Shown in pieces: positions 1 to 10,311 of a stretch of DNA of 13,774 nucleotides. The position numbers were made by a program, and so were the translations under genes. The notes under the pieces were generated by a model. The model was given only the letters and a program-made list of their open reading frames with translations. It searched no databases and was not told where the DNA came from. Position 1 is the first letter of the stretch. Every line of letters starts with the position of its first letter. Source of the stretch: Acanthaster planci (Eukaryota; Echinodermata; Asteroidea; Valvatida; Acanthasteridae); assembly GCF_001949145.1 (NCBI RefSeq), contig NW_019091429.1, forward strand, positions 878,777 through 892,550. Direction: 5' to 3'.

Positions 1-1798
1 CTGTATTCCGGGATTAACTGTTAAATTTGCACGCCATACTCATGCACGCTCTTTGGCCTGAGCGAAACCAACCCACGGATGCACATCAGACTCCATTGAC
101 AGATCAGTCCTTTCGGCTCGCCAGCTCCAAATTATAATTATCAGGGACAGGCAGCCAGCGGTGAAATTCTTCAATGTACGTGGCATACATTACCCATTTA
201 GAAGGAAGCCAAATAATCACTTCACTGTTAGTCTGACACGCAGTTACCCCCCAAAAGAGTGTTCCGCATATAAAGTTCAGGCCGGATCTATATGCTTTTC
301 ACCACGAATGGCCAAGGCAGAGGTACAAGATCTTTTAGTGATTCAAGCGCCGTAGGCGAATCAATGCATAATTTCATTTCACTTTGTGAATGCACTTTAC
401 TGTGACATTATTGTTGCAGCCACTTTTTATATTGGCAAATGCAAGATTGCCATCAGCTCAAAGAAAAGACAAAAATCCCTTTTGTGGTCGCCAGTAGTTT
501 AAACAGCTAGGGCACAGCAAAGAGTTGTAGTTATGGCTTTAATTAAGTGTCCCTTTCCCATTCAAGAGTTTCGTTACGTTGTATCGCAGAGTGGCCTTTG
601 GGTGTGTGCTGGTCAGTGGTTGCCCCCACTGCTTCATGGATACAATCGCTGAAAAAACATCGTTATTGCGGGTACATGTACCTAAAAGGCACACCCACTG
701 TTTTTACAGATCATCCGATCTCAGCCTTCATTGGAGCATATAGTGTTGTCTATTTTTGAATAATTTTGATATCTGATAATGTGAAACTGTGTTTGACCAT
801 GGTACATGTACATGTATTTGAAATTCATTAATCTGTTTACTTTGTACATACTACGTACTGATCTACATGTACTTAGTGTGTGATGTGGGTGTTGTGTTTG
901 AGAAATGATGGCACTCTCCCATCCAGTGACATTCCTCCAAGGTTGACTTGTTTGGACTTCCTGTTACAAGTCTGTGTTCATCTATCCCTTTTTAAGTCCA
1001 TTTTGCGGTTTGGTTATAAGCGGTCATAAGATGTGAGGGTGGATAACTTATTTGTTTTTGTTATGTTTATAATACATGTTTGTTTTAGGGGTATGAGCAG
1101 AGGGTTATTTTACAGACCCTCTTGTATTTTATGTGCCGGTGGTAGTTTTACCTCCCAAAGTTTTCCACTCCCGACTTCATTATTTTTATAATCAATTTTG
1201 CTGGATAACCAAAGTTGGCCCAACTGTGTCAACAAAGTTGGGACTGCCCCAAGTCAACACTGAACAAAGGAAGGACAGTGGAAAGAGGTTGGATGTTTAT
1301 GTTGTAACATTATCAGTATTGTGTACATATACATGGGACACTTTTCAAAGGGGAGGCCAGTTGGGAGATCATCAACCATTAATGGAAAGATCCATTAAGC
1401 CCTGGACCTACCAAAAGTGCACATGTACCAGTACATGTACATTTAAAGAAGACGAAGAAAAATGTTGCTTTAAAAGCAGAAAAGCCAGAAAAAAGATGAA
1501 GAAGTGAAGAAACAGGCATGATGGGGTGAAGGAGATAAGAAGGAAGTACATGTAGATGTACATACATGTAAATATGTTGTGCATGCATGTTTATGTAAAA
1601 AATAAACTTCTTTGTGGGGAAGTAGAAAGAATTTGAAAGATGTATAAACAATGTACACATAAGTACATGTACACATGCAAGGGTTTGGGGCATGTAAATG
1701 GGCTGGGGAGGAACTTATTTACAACAAAAACATGATTGAATTCGTTGTTTCCTCATATTGTGATGATTTGATTGGTTTCCATATTTTGGTTTTGGCAG
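1..1798. other. Upstream sequence: intron or 5' flank of COLGALT, no exon recognised
   Basis: No family exon is visible here. The missing N-terminal block (roughly LIVVLARN.AHTLPYFL...LW in relatives) is not found in any + frame by eye. The longest open frame, 124 codons at 1133-1507, resembles nothing I know and runs into low-complexity Lys/Glu sequence. Clusters of TACATGTA occur near 672, 803-816, 1423-1442, 1549-1570 and 1662-1675. The first 360 bases look less AT-rich than the rest and might be a separate repeat or regulatory piece, but I see no core promoter that I would defend. Confidence 0.6.
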
Positions 1799-2027
1799 GA
1801 TTCGGACAGACCACAACATTGATAACACTGCTACTTTGCTACAAGAATGGGTGAACAAAAGTGGATCTTTATACCACCGTGTAGATATTGATGTACAAAA
1901 TGAACCTCAAGCTTTTGATTGGGAAAATGGTCCAAGTGATTGGCCTGATGAAAGATACTTGCATGTGATTACTCTGAGACAGAGGGCTTTAGAGGAAGCA
2001 AGATTTCAGTGGGCTGATTACCTACTA
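1799..2027 (+). CDS. COLGALT1: COLGALT exon a: N-terminal GT2-like domain, TDHN block
   Basis: The acceptor is TTTTGGCAG at 1790-1798 and the donor is GTGAGT from 2028. The first base (G) completes a codon split by the upstream intron. The following 76 codons start IRTDHNIDNT and end QWADYLL. In family members this block follows the strand ending in W and leads to the DxD strand; TDHN, LYH, the GP.W motif, HV..LRQ.AL and W.DYLL are all conserved. An NKS sequon lies at fragment residues 19-21. The exon ends on a codon boundary, which fits the next exon. Reading through the donor quickly gives a stop, as expected of intron. The preceding exon should end in TG if the codon is Trp, as in relatives; I did not find it upstream. 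Confidence 0.92.
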
Positions 2028-3024
2028 GTGAGTATACAAGTATATTTTGAATGTTTTTACTTCAACATTACTGTTACCTTAAACTGAGGCTTCAAAAGTG
2101 CCAACAATAATGCTAAAGAATCAACAAAAGCCCTTCAAAATCATCTTCCAGCTTGTCCACATGTCAAACAAGAACTTACATGCATGTGATCTCAGTAGTA
2201 TTCATGATCATTTCCTGGAGATCATATTTGACAGTACTTTATGTGGCAAGCTGCACCAATCAGATTTTTTTTTCAATTGGGCAAAATCACTGGCCAAGTT
2301 TTAGGGCTATTCCAAAAATGTGGCGAGATCTTTTCATAATACATGTACATATATGCCCCATGGAAACAGCTGCTGTTGTCGTATGTCATGTTCAGCTGTG
2401 GCCACTTTATTCCAACATCACTAAGTGGGAATGATTTTTTTTGCCCGGTAACACATACTTATAAAATGTAGCAGGTACCAGCCAAAAAAATTCCAATTGT
2501 TGACAAGTGGTTGCTAACCAAACTTTGCGCAGGCAACAGATATGAAAAAGTGTAGTATCCCTGGTGGTACGTTTGCCATGTTTGTGTACATGTAACGCAC
2601 AAAACTGTTTCCACTCCTGTTATCACACGACTGAGGCTACTCCAGTCCATACTTTTTCTTATGTTAAGGAGTTCACTGGTCTTGATGTTTGATTTTTTTA
2701 TTTGTTTTAATGAGTCATTCGTTAAAAATGTGTCTCATGTGCCATTCAAACTTAAGTCTTTTCATCACAACCTCCTTGTCTTGTTTAAAAAAAATACTTG
2801 ACTACAACTCTGGTCAATGAACATTGTATATTTCACGACATGATCTAATTCCAAAATGTTTTTGAAACAACAGGCATGTTTATGCAAATTATACTTGCAG
2901 CAATCGGATTAAAATGAGGAAGCAAGTTTACATACCCTGTATTATATGATTCTCGTGTGGATTGGAATTGTTTTTCATTTCCGGTTATTAACTTTTAATT
3001 TCAAATTCAATTATTTAAATGCAG
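2028..3024 (+). other. COLGALT intron 1 in window (997 bp)
   Basis: This GTGAGT...GCAG intron separates WADYLL from AVDVDN at phase 0. It is AT-rich with several T and A runs and isolated ACATGT motifs near 2341 and 2587. I recognise no repeat family, RNA or coding segment in it. Confidence 0.85.
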
Positions 3025-3159
3025 GCAGTTGACGTTGATAACTTTCTGGAAAATCCAAGGGTATTACTTGATCTGATGACACAAGAGAAAACAGTCATTG
3101 CTCCAATGCTGGTATCGACAAAAATGTATTCGAACTTCTGGGGAGGAACGAACCAAAAG
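3025..3159 (+). CDS. COLGALT1: COLGALT exon b: DxD catalytic motif
   Basis: The exon is 45 codons (fragment residues 77-121), after an AG acceptor at 3023-3024 and before a GTATTC donor at 3160. Joining to exon a gives DYLL-AVDVDNF. The Asp-Val-Asp at 3031-3039 (residues 79-81) is the DxD motif of the N-terminal domain, which in this family binds the metal and UDP-sugar and is needed for activity. It continues with EKTVIAPML and YSNFWGG, both conserved landmarks. Two points differ from the vertebrate proteins as I recall them: their NFWCG has Gly in place of Cys here (residue 116), and their N-glycosylation sequon ENKT is QEKT here. Another AG four bases on (3027-3028) would break the frame, so 3025 is the start. 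Phase 0 at both ends. Confidence 0.93.
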
Positions 3160-4566
3160 GTATTCATCTATATAATGTTGCTGTGGTCATTTAGATCGAG
3201 AATGATTATGGAGCTTACACAACATGCTTGTGGCTAACATTTTCAGCTCTGGTGCGTGCTGTATTTTCAAAGCCGTTTTTCTTGAAAAGTAGTTTTGACC
3301 ACAAAGATTTTTCCTATCATCTTTCTCGCGTCCTATTTTTGGAGCGGAGTGGTGTACAAGAACAGATGCGGTATCACTGGAAAGCCCATTCCTTTCTCTA
3401 TATTCTCATATGCACATCTCAAAAAGTCAAAGAAGGGGATCTTTCCTCAATGTGCCATGGCAGGTCAAATAAATGACAAAAACCATATAAGCATGACAAT
3501 TATCTATTGGTCGTGTGATGTGTCCTCCTAGCTGCTACCGTGGCCCTCCCCCCAATGCTCAAAGCTGGTGACAAGGCTCCAAACAATACATATGCTTCCT
3601 ATATTCCATCACAACTTCACATGGTAATGGCATGCAAAAATGCCAGTATTGTTCCCAGTCTCCTTGGGTATAGCATGCCCACACGTCAACATACGAGTCC
3701 TAATACAACTGATAGTGTGCATGCACACCTGATACCATTGCTAGCTATGTTTCTCATGCATTCGTCGCTTGAAATGAGTTTAATTTTGAAATATTTAGAT
3801 TTCAGCAAAAAATCCTGAAGAAAATAGGGATGAAGAGGATAGTCTATGAGTATAAATGAGAAGACGATGTACATGTATGCAGCGTCTCCAAATATTGGTG
3901 GAGAATCAAAATAGAAAATTACTTGTGGATTTTTTCATTACAAATGTGCATAGGCAATCTCGTACACTTTACCATGGTGGATGCATATTCAATACAGTGT
4001 TAGTGTTAGTGCACAAAAAATGAAGCCATGCCACCATGTCATGCTCCTCTTACATGTACATGTTATCTGAGTACTTTATGAAGTTCTCTGCCAAGTATTG
4101 AACTTCTTTGGAGGGAACAAAGCTGAAAAACATGGGCGCTGGATGGTACTTGTGAATGCACAAAGGCAAAATAACAGAATAAAATGGTGACTTCATACAT
4201 CACTGTTTTATGACAAGTATATGTAGGTCAAAATGATTTGCACTGCACCCACTGTCCAACTGATCTTTGTGACATTCTGCCAGTCTCATAGGGCAAATCA
4301 ATTTTATGTAGCAGTTATAAAAAGTCAAAGTAGGAATGAATGGTAGACAAACACAATGGAATGTCATGGTAAGTTTTCATGCAGCTAGTTAGAACACAGC
4401 TTAAAAGTTCCATGTTTACTATACATTTGGTTTGATTTGTAAGTTGTCGATGTGACCTTTTTAACTTTGTTCAACTAAACTTAGTTCTCTGTCATCATGG
4501 TCATTGTCTACATTTGTACTTAGAAAAAGTAACTGCTCAACATTTCTCCCTTTTTTTCCTTTTCAG
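3160..4566 (+). other. COLGALT intron 2 in window (1407 bp)
   Basis: This GTATTC...TTTTCAG intron is phase 0. Short open frames at 3228-3818 have no recognisable protein features. TACATGTA-type motifs occur at about 3868 and 4051. No transposon domain was seen. Confidence 0.85.
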
Positions 4567-4768
4567 GGGTACTACAGAAGGACGGAACAGTACGTTCACA
4601 TATTGAAGAGAAATTTCACTGGTGTATTTGAAGTGCCCATGGTACATTCTACGTATCTCATTAATCTGCGTCATAAAATCTCGGTCCAGTTGTCTTATAA
4701 TCCTCTTCCTGGCTTTACTGGTGATATTGATGACATGATGACTTTTGCCTTCTCTGCTAAAAAAGCAG
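4567..4768 (+). CDS. COLGALT1: COLGALT exon c: GYYRRT to AFSAKKA
   Basis: A long pyrimidine tract (4546-4564) and CAG precede the exon; the donor is AG|GTATGT at 4769. It has 67 codons plus one G of a split Gly codon (fragment residues 122-188). It opens GYYRRT directly after NQK of exon b, which is the natural family join. Landmarks are FEVPMVHST (residues 142-150), the substrate-pocket region of the N-terminal domain, and DIDDMMTFAFS (174-184), matching the FDDI.VFAFS block of vertebrate enzymes. An NFT sequon is at 137-139. The open frame runs on past the donor to 4959, but the extension has no family similarity and is intron read-through, so the donor sets the end. Confidence 0.93.
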
Positions 4769-5070
4769 GTATGTGGTATGAAACTAAATGCCAACGAAGT
4801 TCCGAACACATGTTGGTGTGTTTGCTTTTCAGAAACAGTCAAAGGGTTTACCACTGTAGACGTCAATTTTATTTCAGAATGATGATTGTCTGTGATCTGT
4901 CAGTATATATATGTAACATTCTGCCAATTCGATTGACATTTGTAACAGTAATTCCTTGATATGTGGGTATACATGTAAGACTTCAAAATGTAAGAGTTAC
5001 TGTCACTTTAATTCACTGCTGACTGTCTTACATGAATGAGGGATGTCAGCTGCCACAAAGTTAGAGTGTA

Positions 5071-5178
5071 ACATACATGTACATGTCCATGTATACATGT
5101 ACATGCAACTGGAATGCTGCTACATGTGTAACAAACAGACGTACATGTACATGTACGGTACATGTACTGGACATGTGG
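5071..5178. repeat. ACATGT/TACATGTA low-complexity tract
   Basis: The stretch is dominated by overlapping units of the self-complementary hexamer ACATGT, with runs such as TACATGTACATGT separated by short divergent pieces. It is the densest of about twenty clusters in the window. Because each unit is palindromic, the tract can read the same on both strands and may fold. Such motifs are common in some marine invertebrate genomes (my recollection); no function is visible. Confidence 0.7.
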
Positions 5179-5183
5179 CCATT

Positions 5184-5317
5184 GGCCTGTTTGTTTCATG
5201 CAGATCCGGATCGCAATCAGTGATCTGTCATTGGTTCACTGACACCAAAACCCACCTAATGGACAGCACGAACCAGCTCACGGATCATGATCCAGATCCA
5301 CGTGAAACACACAGGCC
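5184..5317. repeat. Long imperfect inverted repeat (hairpin or MITE-like)
   Basis: The left arm 5184-5237 and the right arm 5270-5317 are imperfect reverse complements around a 32-nt loop. Shared blocks in order are GGCCTGT, TGTTTCA, GATC-C/T-GGATC, ATC-N-GTGA and GGTTC. The arms differ by scattered substitutions and a few-base insertion near the loop. It has the size and form of a small foldback element or non-autonomous DNA transposon, but I found no target-site duplication. It lies in intron 3 and abuts the ACATGT tract. Confidence 0.6.
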
Positions 5318-6435
5318 CCACGTTGGACACTCCCTTGTGCTCCTAAATTTTATGTCAACTTTCGCGAAAATTCTTCTACTCCACAAAGTAATCAAAATTG
5401 CTCTAAAAAGTAGTAAGAATAAAAGCAGATAATAGCAACACAAACCAATCCATATTGTAATATCAATATGCAGCGGAGACTGGCAATGGCCACCAGGCAA
5501 CCGTCATGTGGAAAATCACCAAGACAAAAAGTTTGATCTCGGAATAAATAGAGTGAACAAAAAAACACACATGTACATATGGTATAGAGATTTTTTATGA
5601 GATGTAACATGATGGGCAAAGCATTTCAGGAAGTGTACCAGGTCTGTGGAGGCACTTGTATTTTCTAATCAGTGTATTTCCATTGGCAATTTCATGTTTG
5701 CCAGCATGTTGAGAGACGTTGAAGGTGAGCACATTTCCATGCACATCTGAGTAAATTGAACGATGACTGTCAAAAAGCATGTGACTGAAAATCCTCTATA
5801 CAAAAAAGAGAAGTCAGCATTTGTGGCTTATAATGAAATTTTCATCATGAACATTCACATATTTCAGTGGTTTTGATCACTTTCCATGATCTTCATTTGA
5901 CATTTTTACATTGCTGAAACACATGTATCAGACTGAACTTGGCACATGTATGCAGATGCTATTGTGGGTGCTATAGGCTGGCTTATTGCCTTTCCATTAT
6001 CATTCTCGCAAATCAGCAGTGGAAAAGAGTGGAGCAGTGCTCTGAATATCATTTGATTTCACCATTAGGATGACTCAATGAAAAAGGCTCCACACTTCAA
6101 TACAAATGAACTATAGAGGAAAAGAACTTCAAATTGACCAGTTTCTTGGATGTCTGTGTCCTCTATTTTAAAAAATTTGAATTTCTGTTGTGCTTGAGAA
6201 GGCAGTATTGGTTAAAAAAGCACAAGGAAGACACATGAGCATCCTGTGGGCAGGGGATTGTGAATGTTGGCCAAAATAAATATACCTGTAAGCTGCACAA
6301 TAATTTTTCTCGCTAGTTTTTTTTAAAGATGTAATCATTAGGTTTACAGGGTTCTGAGATGCACAGTGTTCAGAGAAATAATTCTTCATCTTAAAGGACT
6401 CAGTATTGATTGTTTTAAATTTATAAGTGTGTTAT

Positions 6436-6786
6436 GGGGGGCATGTGGCCTAGTGGTTGGGTTTGTAGCTTCTTATCATAGGGTCAGAGGTTCACATCCA
6501 GCTGTTAGCAGCATGTTGTGATCCTGGGCAAGTCACTTTACCCCCATGTGCCTCTCGATCTCTCCACCCTGGAGTAAATGGGTACCTGTGAGGGTAGATT
6601 GGATTATGTTAGCCGTGTGCACCTGATAAGGCTGCATCAGCTAGTATACTCCCCAGGGAGGTGAAATGGTTTCAGGAATGTTCAGTTGTGAGCCCAATGT
6701 GCAGGGATAATAAGAATGCTTCTTCCAGCAGGGTGGGTATGTGCGCAGTATAAGAAGTCGGTATATGTATTATTATTATTTATTAT
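6436..6786 (+). mobile_element. tRNA-derived SINE
   Basis: The head looks like a tRNA: an A box TGGCCTAGTGG at 6446-6456 and a B box GGTTCACATCC at 6489-6499, with normal pol III spacing. A central block at about 6521-6588 (TCCTGGGCAAGTCACTTTA ... AAATGGGTACCTG) resembles the conserved core found in several animal SINE families. The end has a GCGCAGTATAAG-like segment and an ATT-rich tail at 6769-6786, as in SINEs that borrow a LINE 3' end. The head does not form a credible intact tRNA, so it is not a tRNA gene. I found no clear target-site duplication, and the B box has one mismatch; the copy is probably old. The exact 5' and 3' edges are approximate. Confidence 0.8.
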
Positions 6787-7298
6787 AGTAACTCCTTACA
6801 GGAACTCATCACATGTAAGTTCTGCCATTTGCAATAGACCAACATTCTCCTACAGTAGTTAACCCACATGCCAGATATTTAAAAGCATGATAATCTGCCA
6901 AATCAATAGAAACGGTAGAGTTGATCAGGAATTAGGCCAGTTTTAACATTCCATTAACAGTTATGCACCATTATGCTTGCCAATACGTCCCTTTGATTTG
7001 TTACTGTGCAAAAATGGCAGCTGTTGTGGCCAAACTTTGTGCTACATGTACCGGTCCATGCAAAACAGAGCAAAGACATAAATGCAGACTGCGCTTTTAT
7101 TTTAGGAAACTTTGTGTGTTACAGATTATTATAAAAAAAACGTTTTCAAATTATAAATGCCTGTATGTCCCACATTGGATCCCTTCAAACAATTTGCAGG
7201 CCCGTTTCATATCCATTGTAATCATGTGCATGTTTGTATGTACCAGTACATGACATATGTGCGTACTTTTAAACTTTTTTCCCCCTTTTTTTTTTCAG

Positions 7299-7418
7299 GT
7301 ATTCCTTTCCATGTGACAAACCGCAATTATTATGGAAGCCTCCTAATTCCATTAAGTGCTAAGAAGCCATTAGAGTATGAGAAAGAGCAAATGCTGCATC
7401 TGCGACTTGAAGCTATGG
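7299..7418 (+). CDS. COLGALT1: COLGALT exon d: end of GT2-like domain
   Basis: A strong polypyrimidine tract (about 7267-7296) and CAG precede the exon; the donor is G|GTATGC at 7419. Two bases (GT) complete Gly from exon c. Then come 39 codons (residues 190-228) and one base of the next split codon. The protein reads IPFHVTNRNYYGSLLIPLS..., matching the family segment in which a short strand is followed by Asn-Arg/Lys, Tyr-Gly and IPL/VPL. It ends MLHLRLEAM, aligning with the acidic helix and HVQLE.M of vertebrate proteins. At 120 nt it could be missed by single-frame gene finders, but phases 1 in and 1 out agree with both neighbours. Confidence 0.9.
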
Positions 7419-10311
7419 GTATGCATGTGTTTTTCTTGTCAGTTTTATTTTAAAGTGAGTTCATTGTTTGAACTACAGATATACATATAGCAGATTGCAA
7501 ACCTTCATGCATCTGCATGAGTTTTGAAACAGTTTTGAAATGGGTGTAAACTGATACATGTAATTAACATGTATTACATCAAATGAGGTGATAACAATAT
7601 CAAAATTTACCATTGTAATGAATTGCCAGAAAAAATATGACAATATTTGGATGCGATTGCAGTAACATTCTTAACAATTATGAACATTTGCACCCAAATT
7701 GCTGGGAGTTGTTTCTCGTGTAATCCTTGCATAGCTATATGGATTGTTTGTCTGGTATCTTCATTTGTCAGAAATTTGAAATGCAAGGTACATTTTCAAA
7801 TTCTGGTGTGAAATAACTGCATTGCCTAACCCTTGAAAGTTCAACGACATAACCCTAAAGGAGCTGCAGGTGCAAAATCTGCCTCCCTCAACATTTTTTC
7901 CAATATCACCACAATATATATTTTTTGATGAGCAAAGCCTTTAGGAGTTGTTTTCAAAAACATTTTGCAGTCATTTCAATTTTGTAAAAATCAATGAACC
8001 AATCTTGTGCAAGGTCTATTGTTCCAAGACAGGTCATCCAAAATATACATTTTTCCATTGCCATAGTCAATGTATGTGGGCTGGCACGCATGTGGCCTTG
8101 AACTTCAATGACACCAAAATGCATATGTCAGATGGAGTTAAAACTTGATATTTGTACTAATAAAAATTTTAAAATGTCAAGTATGGGACAGCTTAGTTCC
8201 TGCCCCCCCCCCAAAAATGGTTCAAAAGATCCTGGCTCTTTTAAGGACTTAAGGAAAGATTGTTTCAAAATCAAAAGTATTAAAATTTCCAATGAAGATT
8301 TCTAATAGTTCATCCAAAATATGATCTCTCTTTCTGTGTGAAAATGACATTTGAAAAAATTATATTGCCACCGCCAAGCGCAATGTAGTGACAATGCCGT
8401 CTAAAAACAAAACATTTTAAAGTTATCAAATAGTTTTTGAAAAGGTAACAGAGGTAAAGCAACAATTTTGAGTGAAATGTAAAGCAGTTGTCATCTCAGA
8501 CTTTTATGTAGTCTTTGAATAAGTTGGAAAGGGATGTACGTAACTGCCATCATTGTACGTTTAAAGAGACCACTACGCAAAACCTTTATCTTGATGTATC
8601 TGCATGTGTGAAATACTTTGGTAACTCCTTGAGTAAGATATCTTGCACAGGGCACAGAGGGGCTACATACGCAGCAGCATTCATTAAAACCCTTTTGTGA
8701 GTGCAAGGTTTCCATTATTGATTCCAGACTAGAAGAGAGTTAAATGGGTGTGTTCCTGATCTACTGGTAGTGTATTCCATTGGGCAACAGTTTTTGGCAA
8801 GAAAGTAAAGTTTTCAGCAGTCCTTATTTGTTGAGGGTGAACAAATGATAAGCCCAAATTTTGTCTGGTCAATCCACTGCACTTTGATATCAATAGAGAA
8901 CTTGTTGACATTGATGGAGGGAAGTTAATGATGTGCTCTGTACAGGAGGGTCAGTCAGGAACTAAGCTGTCTGTACTTGAGCTGTTTTCATTTGAGGTCC
9001 CAAACAGTATAATCATAAATTGTTTAGTAGAGGTTGGAAGATCTGACCAGAATGTAAAGCAGGTGATGCCAAATGCCTAATGCAGGCTTGGCGCTGGGGG
9101 GGGGTTCATGTACATGTGAGGATTCCACACTAGAACAGTTTATTGAAAGATTGGGTAACTGCGTATTATAGACAAGGTCCAGAATACAAGCAGTAGAGGA
9201 GTTGAATAGTGTCTCTATAAAACATGGAAGCATCTCTCATGTCACAGTCTCTGGCATACATGTACATGTAAGCTTCAAAGCAATATCTGAGGGAAACACT
9301 ATGGAATCCATCGCATATCAGGCTGATTACCTCACAGTGACATCTTGTTACAACATTCTACTCTACTGTACCTTTATATCTCTTCTCAGTACTATTTATG
9401 CTGTAATTCAGAAATAGCTACATGTATGAAGTAGCCTTCCTACTTATCCCAGATTTACAATATTCTAGACATTCCTGAATATTGCAGTCAAACATCCATT
9501 TACTTGTAAGGCAAATCTCTCAACCTTTCTCTATGGAGAAGTCTCCATTCATAAATACTTTGGCCTGCAAAGGTTTGAGATTCATACCCACACCAAAGTC
9601 CTGTTTTGCATAAGTCTGTACATCTACAGTACTCGTGTTTCTTCATTTTGCATAGGAAAGGGATTTGCAACACTTAGAATTAGTAATTTGGAAACACTGT
9701 ACCTTAATGTCTTGTGCAGCTTGGAGTTTCCCAGTTTTACCTAACTTTCCAATTGAATGCTTAAGTCAGGAACAATATGTTGAAACTTATTTGTACATAT
9801 ACATTTAAGTTATTCAAAATGTTTGTACTGATTTGCGCAATAGTAATATTAAGTAAAAGTGACAGGAACGGTGTATTTACATGTACATGTACATTGTTGT
9901 GTACACATACATGTAGGGTATATTCAAATGATGCAGAGCAAATGGGGCATACTAGCATTGAAAATATGAGAGGGATGTGATATCCCCCCCCCAAGAATCT
10001 CCCATGTATGTGGCAGAGGACACTACTAGAAACAAGGAATAGACGCATTGTACCTTGTCAGGACACTAATCTCTTGCATACATACATGTGCTTATAAAGT
10101 GTAGTTCCTCCAGTAATTTGAAAGGGTTGAAAAGGTTCCAAAATACTGCTTTAAGCATACATGTACATTTTACAAGGAAATATAACACAAAAGATATTTT
10201 GTCAGGATAAATGGAAATGTGCCTCTCAAAATCAAAACGACATACTGTAGATTTCTGTGAATGTTGTGAATAATTCAGTGATATTTATGTAAATTTTGTT
10301 GTTTATTCCAG
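7419..10311 (+). other. COLGALT intron 4 in window (2893 bp), with LINE remnant
   Basis: This GTATGC...TTCCAG intron splits a Val codon. It carries a decayed minus-strand LINE end (8600-8944), homopolymer runs of nine or ten C or G (8203-8212, 9096-9104, 9984-9992), and ACATGT clusters near 7556-7574, 9259 and 9881-9915. A short palindrome, ATGGAGA-AG-TCTCCAT, lies at 9533-9548. I see nothing recognisable in 7419-8180 or 9420-9870. Confidence 0.85.
8600..8944 (-). mobile_element. Decayed LINE (CR1/L2-like) reverse-transcriptase C-terminus and 3' end
   Basis: On the minus strand, 8944 down to 8765 reads as the last part of a non-LTR retrotransposon reverse transcriptase. A helix-like CTEHIINFPPS is followed by a Thr-Arg-rich piece and then FLPKTVAQWNTLP at 8803-8765, corresponding to the family ending F.PRTI..WN.LP. 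The frame stops at 8729, where relatives run on only a short way. Sequence below it, to about 8600, has the repetitive pyrimidine and ACAGATAC-like look of a LINE 3' untranslated region, but that boundary is a guess. The remnant is 5'-truncated and mutated and cannot be active. Family assignment rests on remembered motif shape only. Confidence 0.6.

Larger units (their letters stand above)
4769..7298 (+). other. COLGALT intron 3 in window (2530 bp), repeat-bearing
   Basis: This GTATGT...TTTTTCAG intron splits a Gly codon. It contains the densest ACATGT/TACATGTA stretch (about 5070-5178), an adjoining long imperfect inverted repeat (5184-5317), and a tRNA-derived SINE (about 6436-6786), each listed separately. 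A smaller perfect hairpin lies at 5451-5470 (CATATTG, 6-nt loop, CAATATG). The remainder, 5320-6430 and 6790-7298, shows nothing I recognise. Confidence 0.85.

Noticed and set aside
1-360. Possible COLGALT first exon or promoter, with an open frame at 161-355
   Set aside because: No signal peptide or LARN-like family block appears, and no core promoter elements could be defended.
1133-1507. 124-codon open frame on the + strand
   Set aside because: It has no recognisable domain, ends in low-complexity Lys/Glu, includes ACATGT repeat sequence, and does not connect in phase to the COLGALT exon at 1799.
4769-4959. Continuation of the open frame past exon c
   Set aside because: Family similarity stops exactly at the GTATGT donor and resumes in phase at 7299, so the extension is intron read-through.
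5595-5780. 61-codon minus-strand open frame with a protein-like composition
   Set aside because: No family was recognised, no supporting splice signals or neighbours were found, and the length is within chance expectation.
6436-6510. Possible tRNA gene
   Set aside because: It has A and B boxes but no credible acceptor stem or anticodon arm, and it continues into a SINE core and ATT-rich tail.
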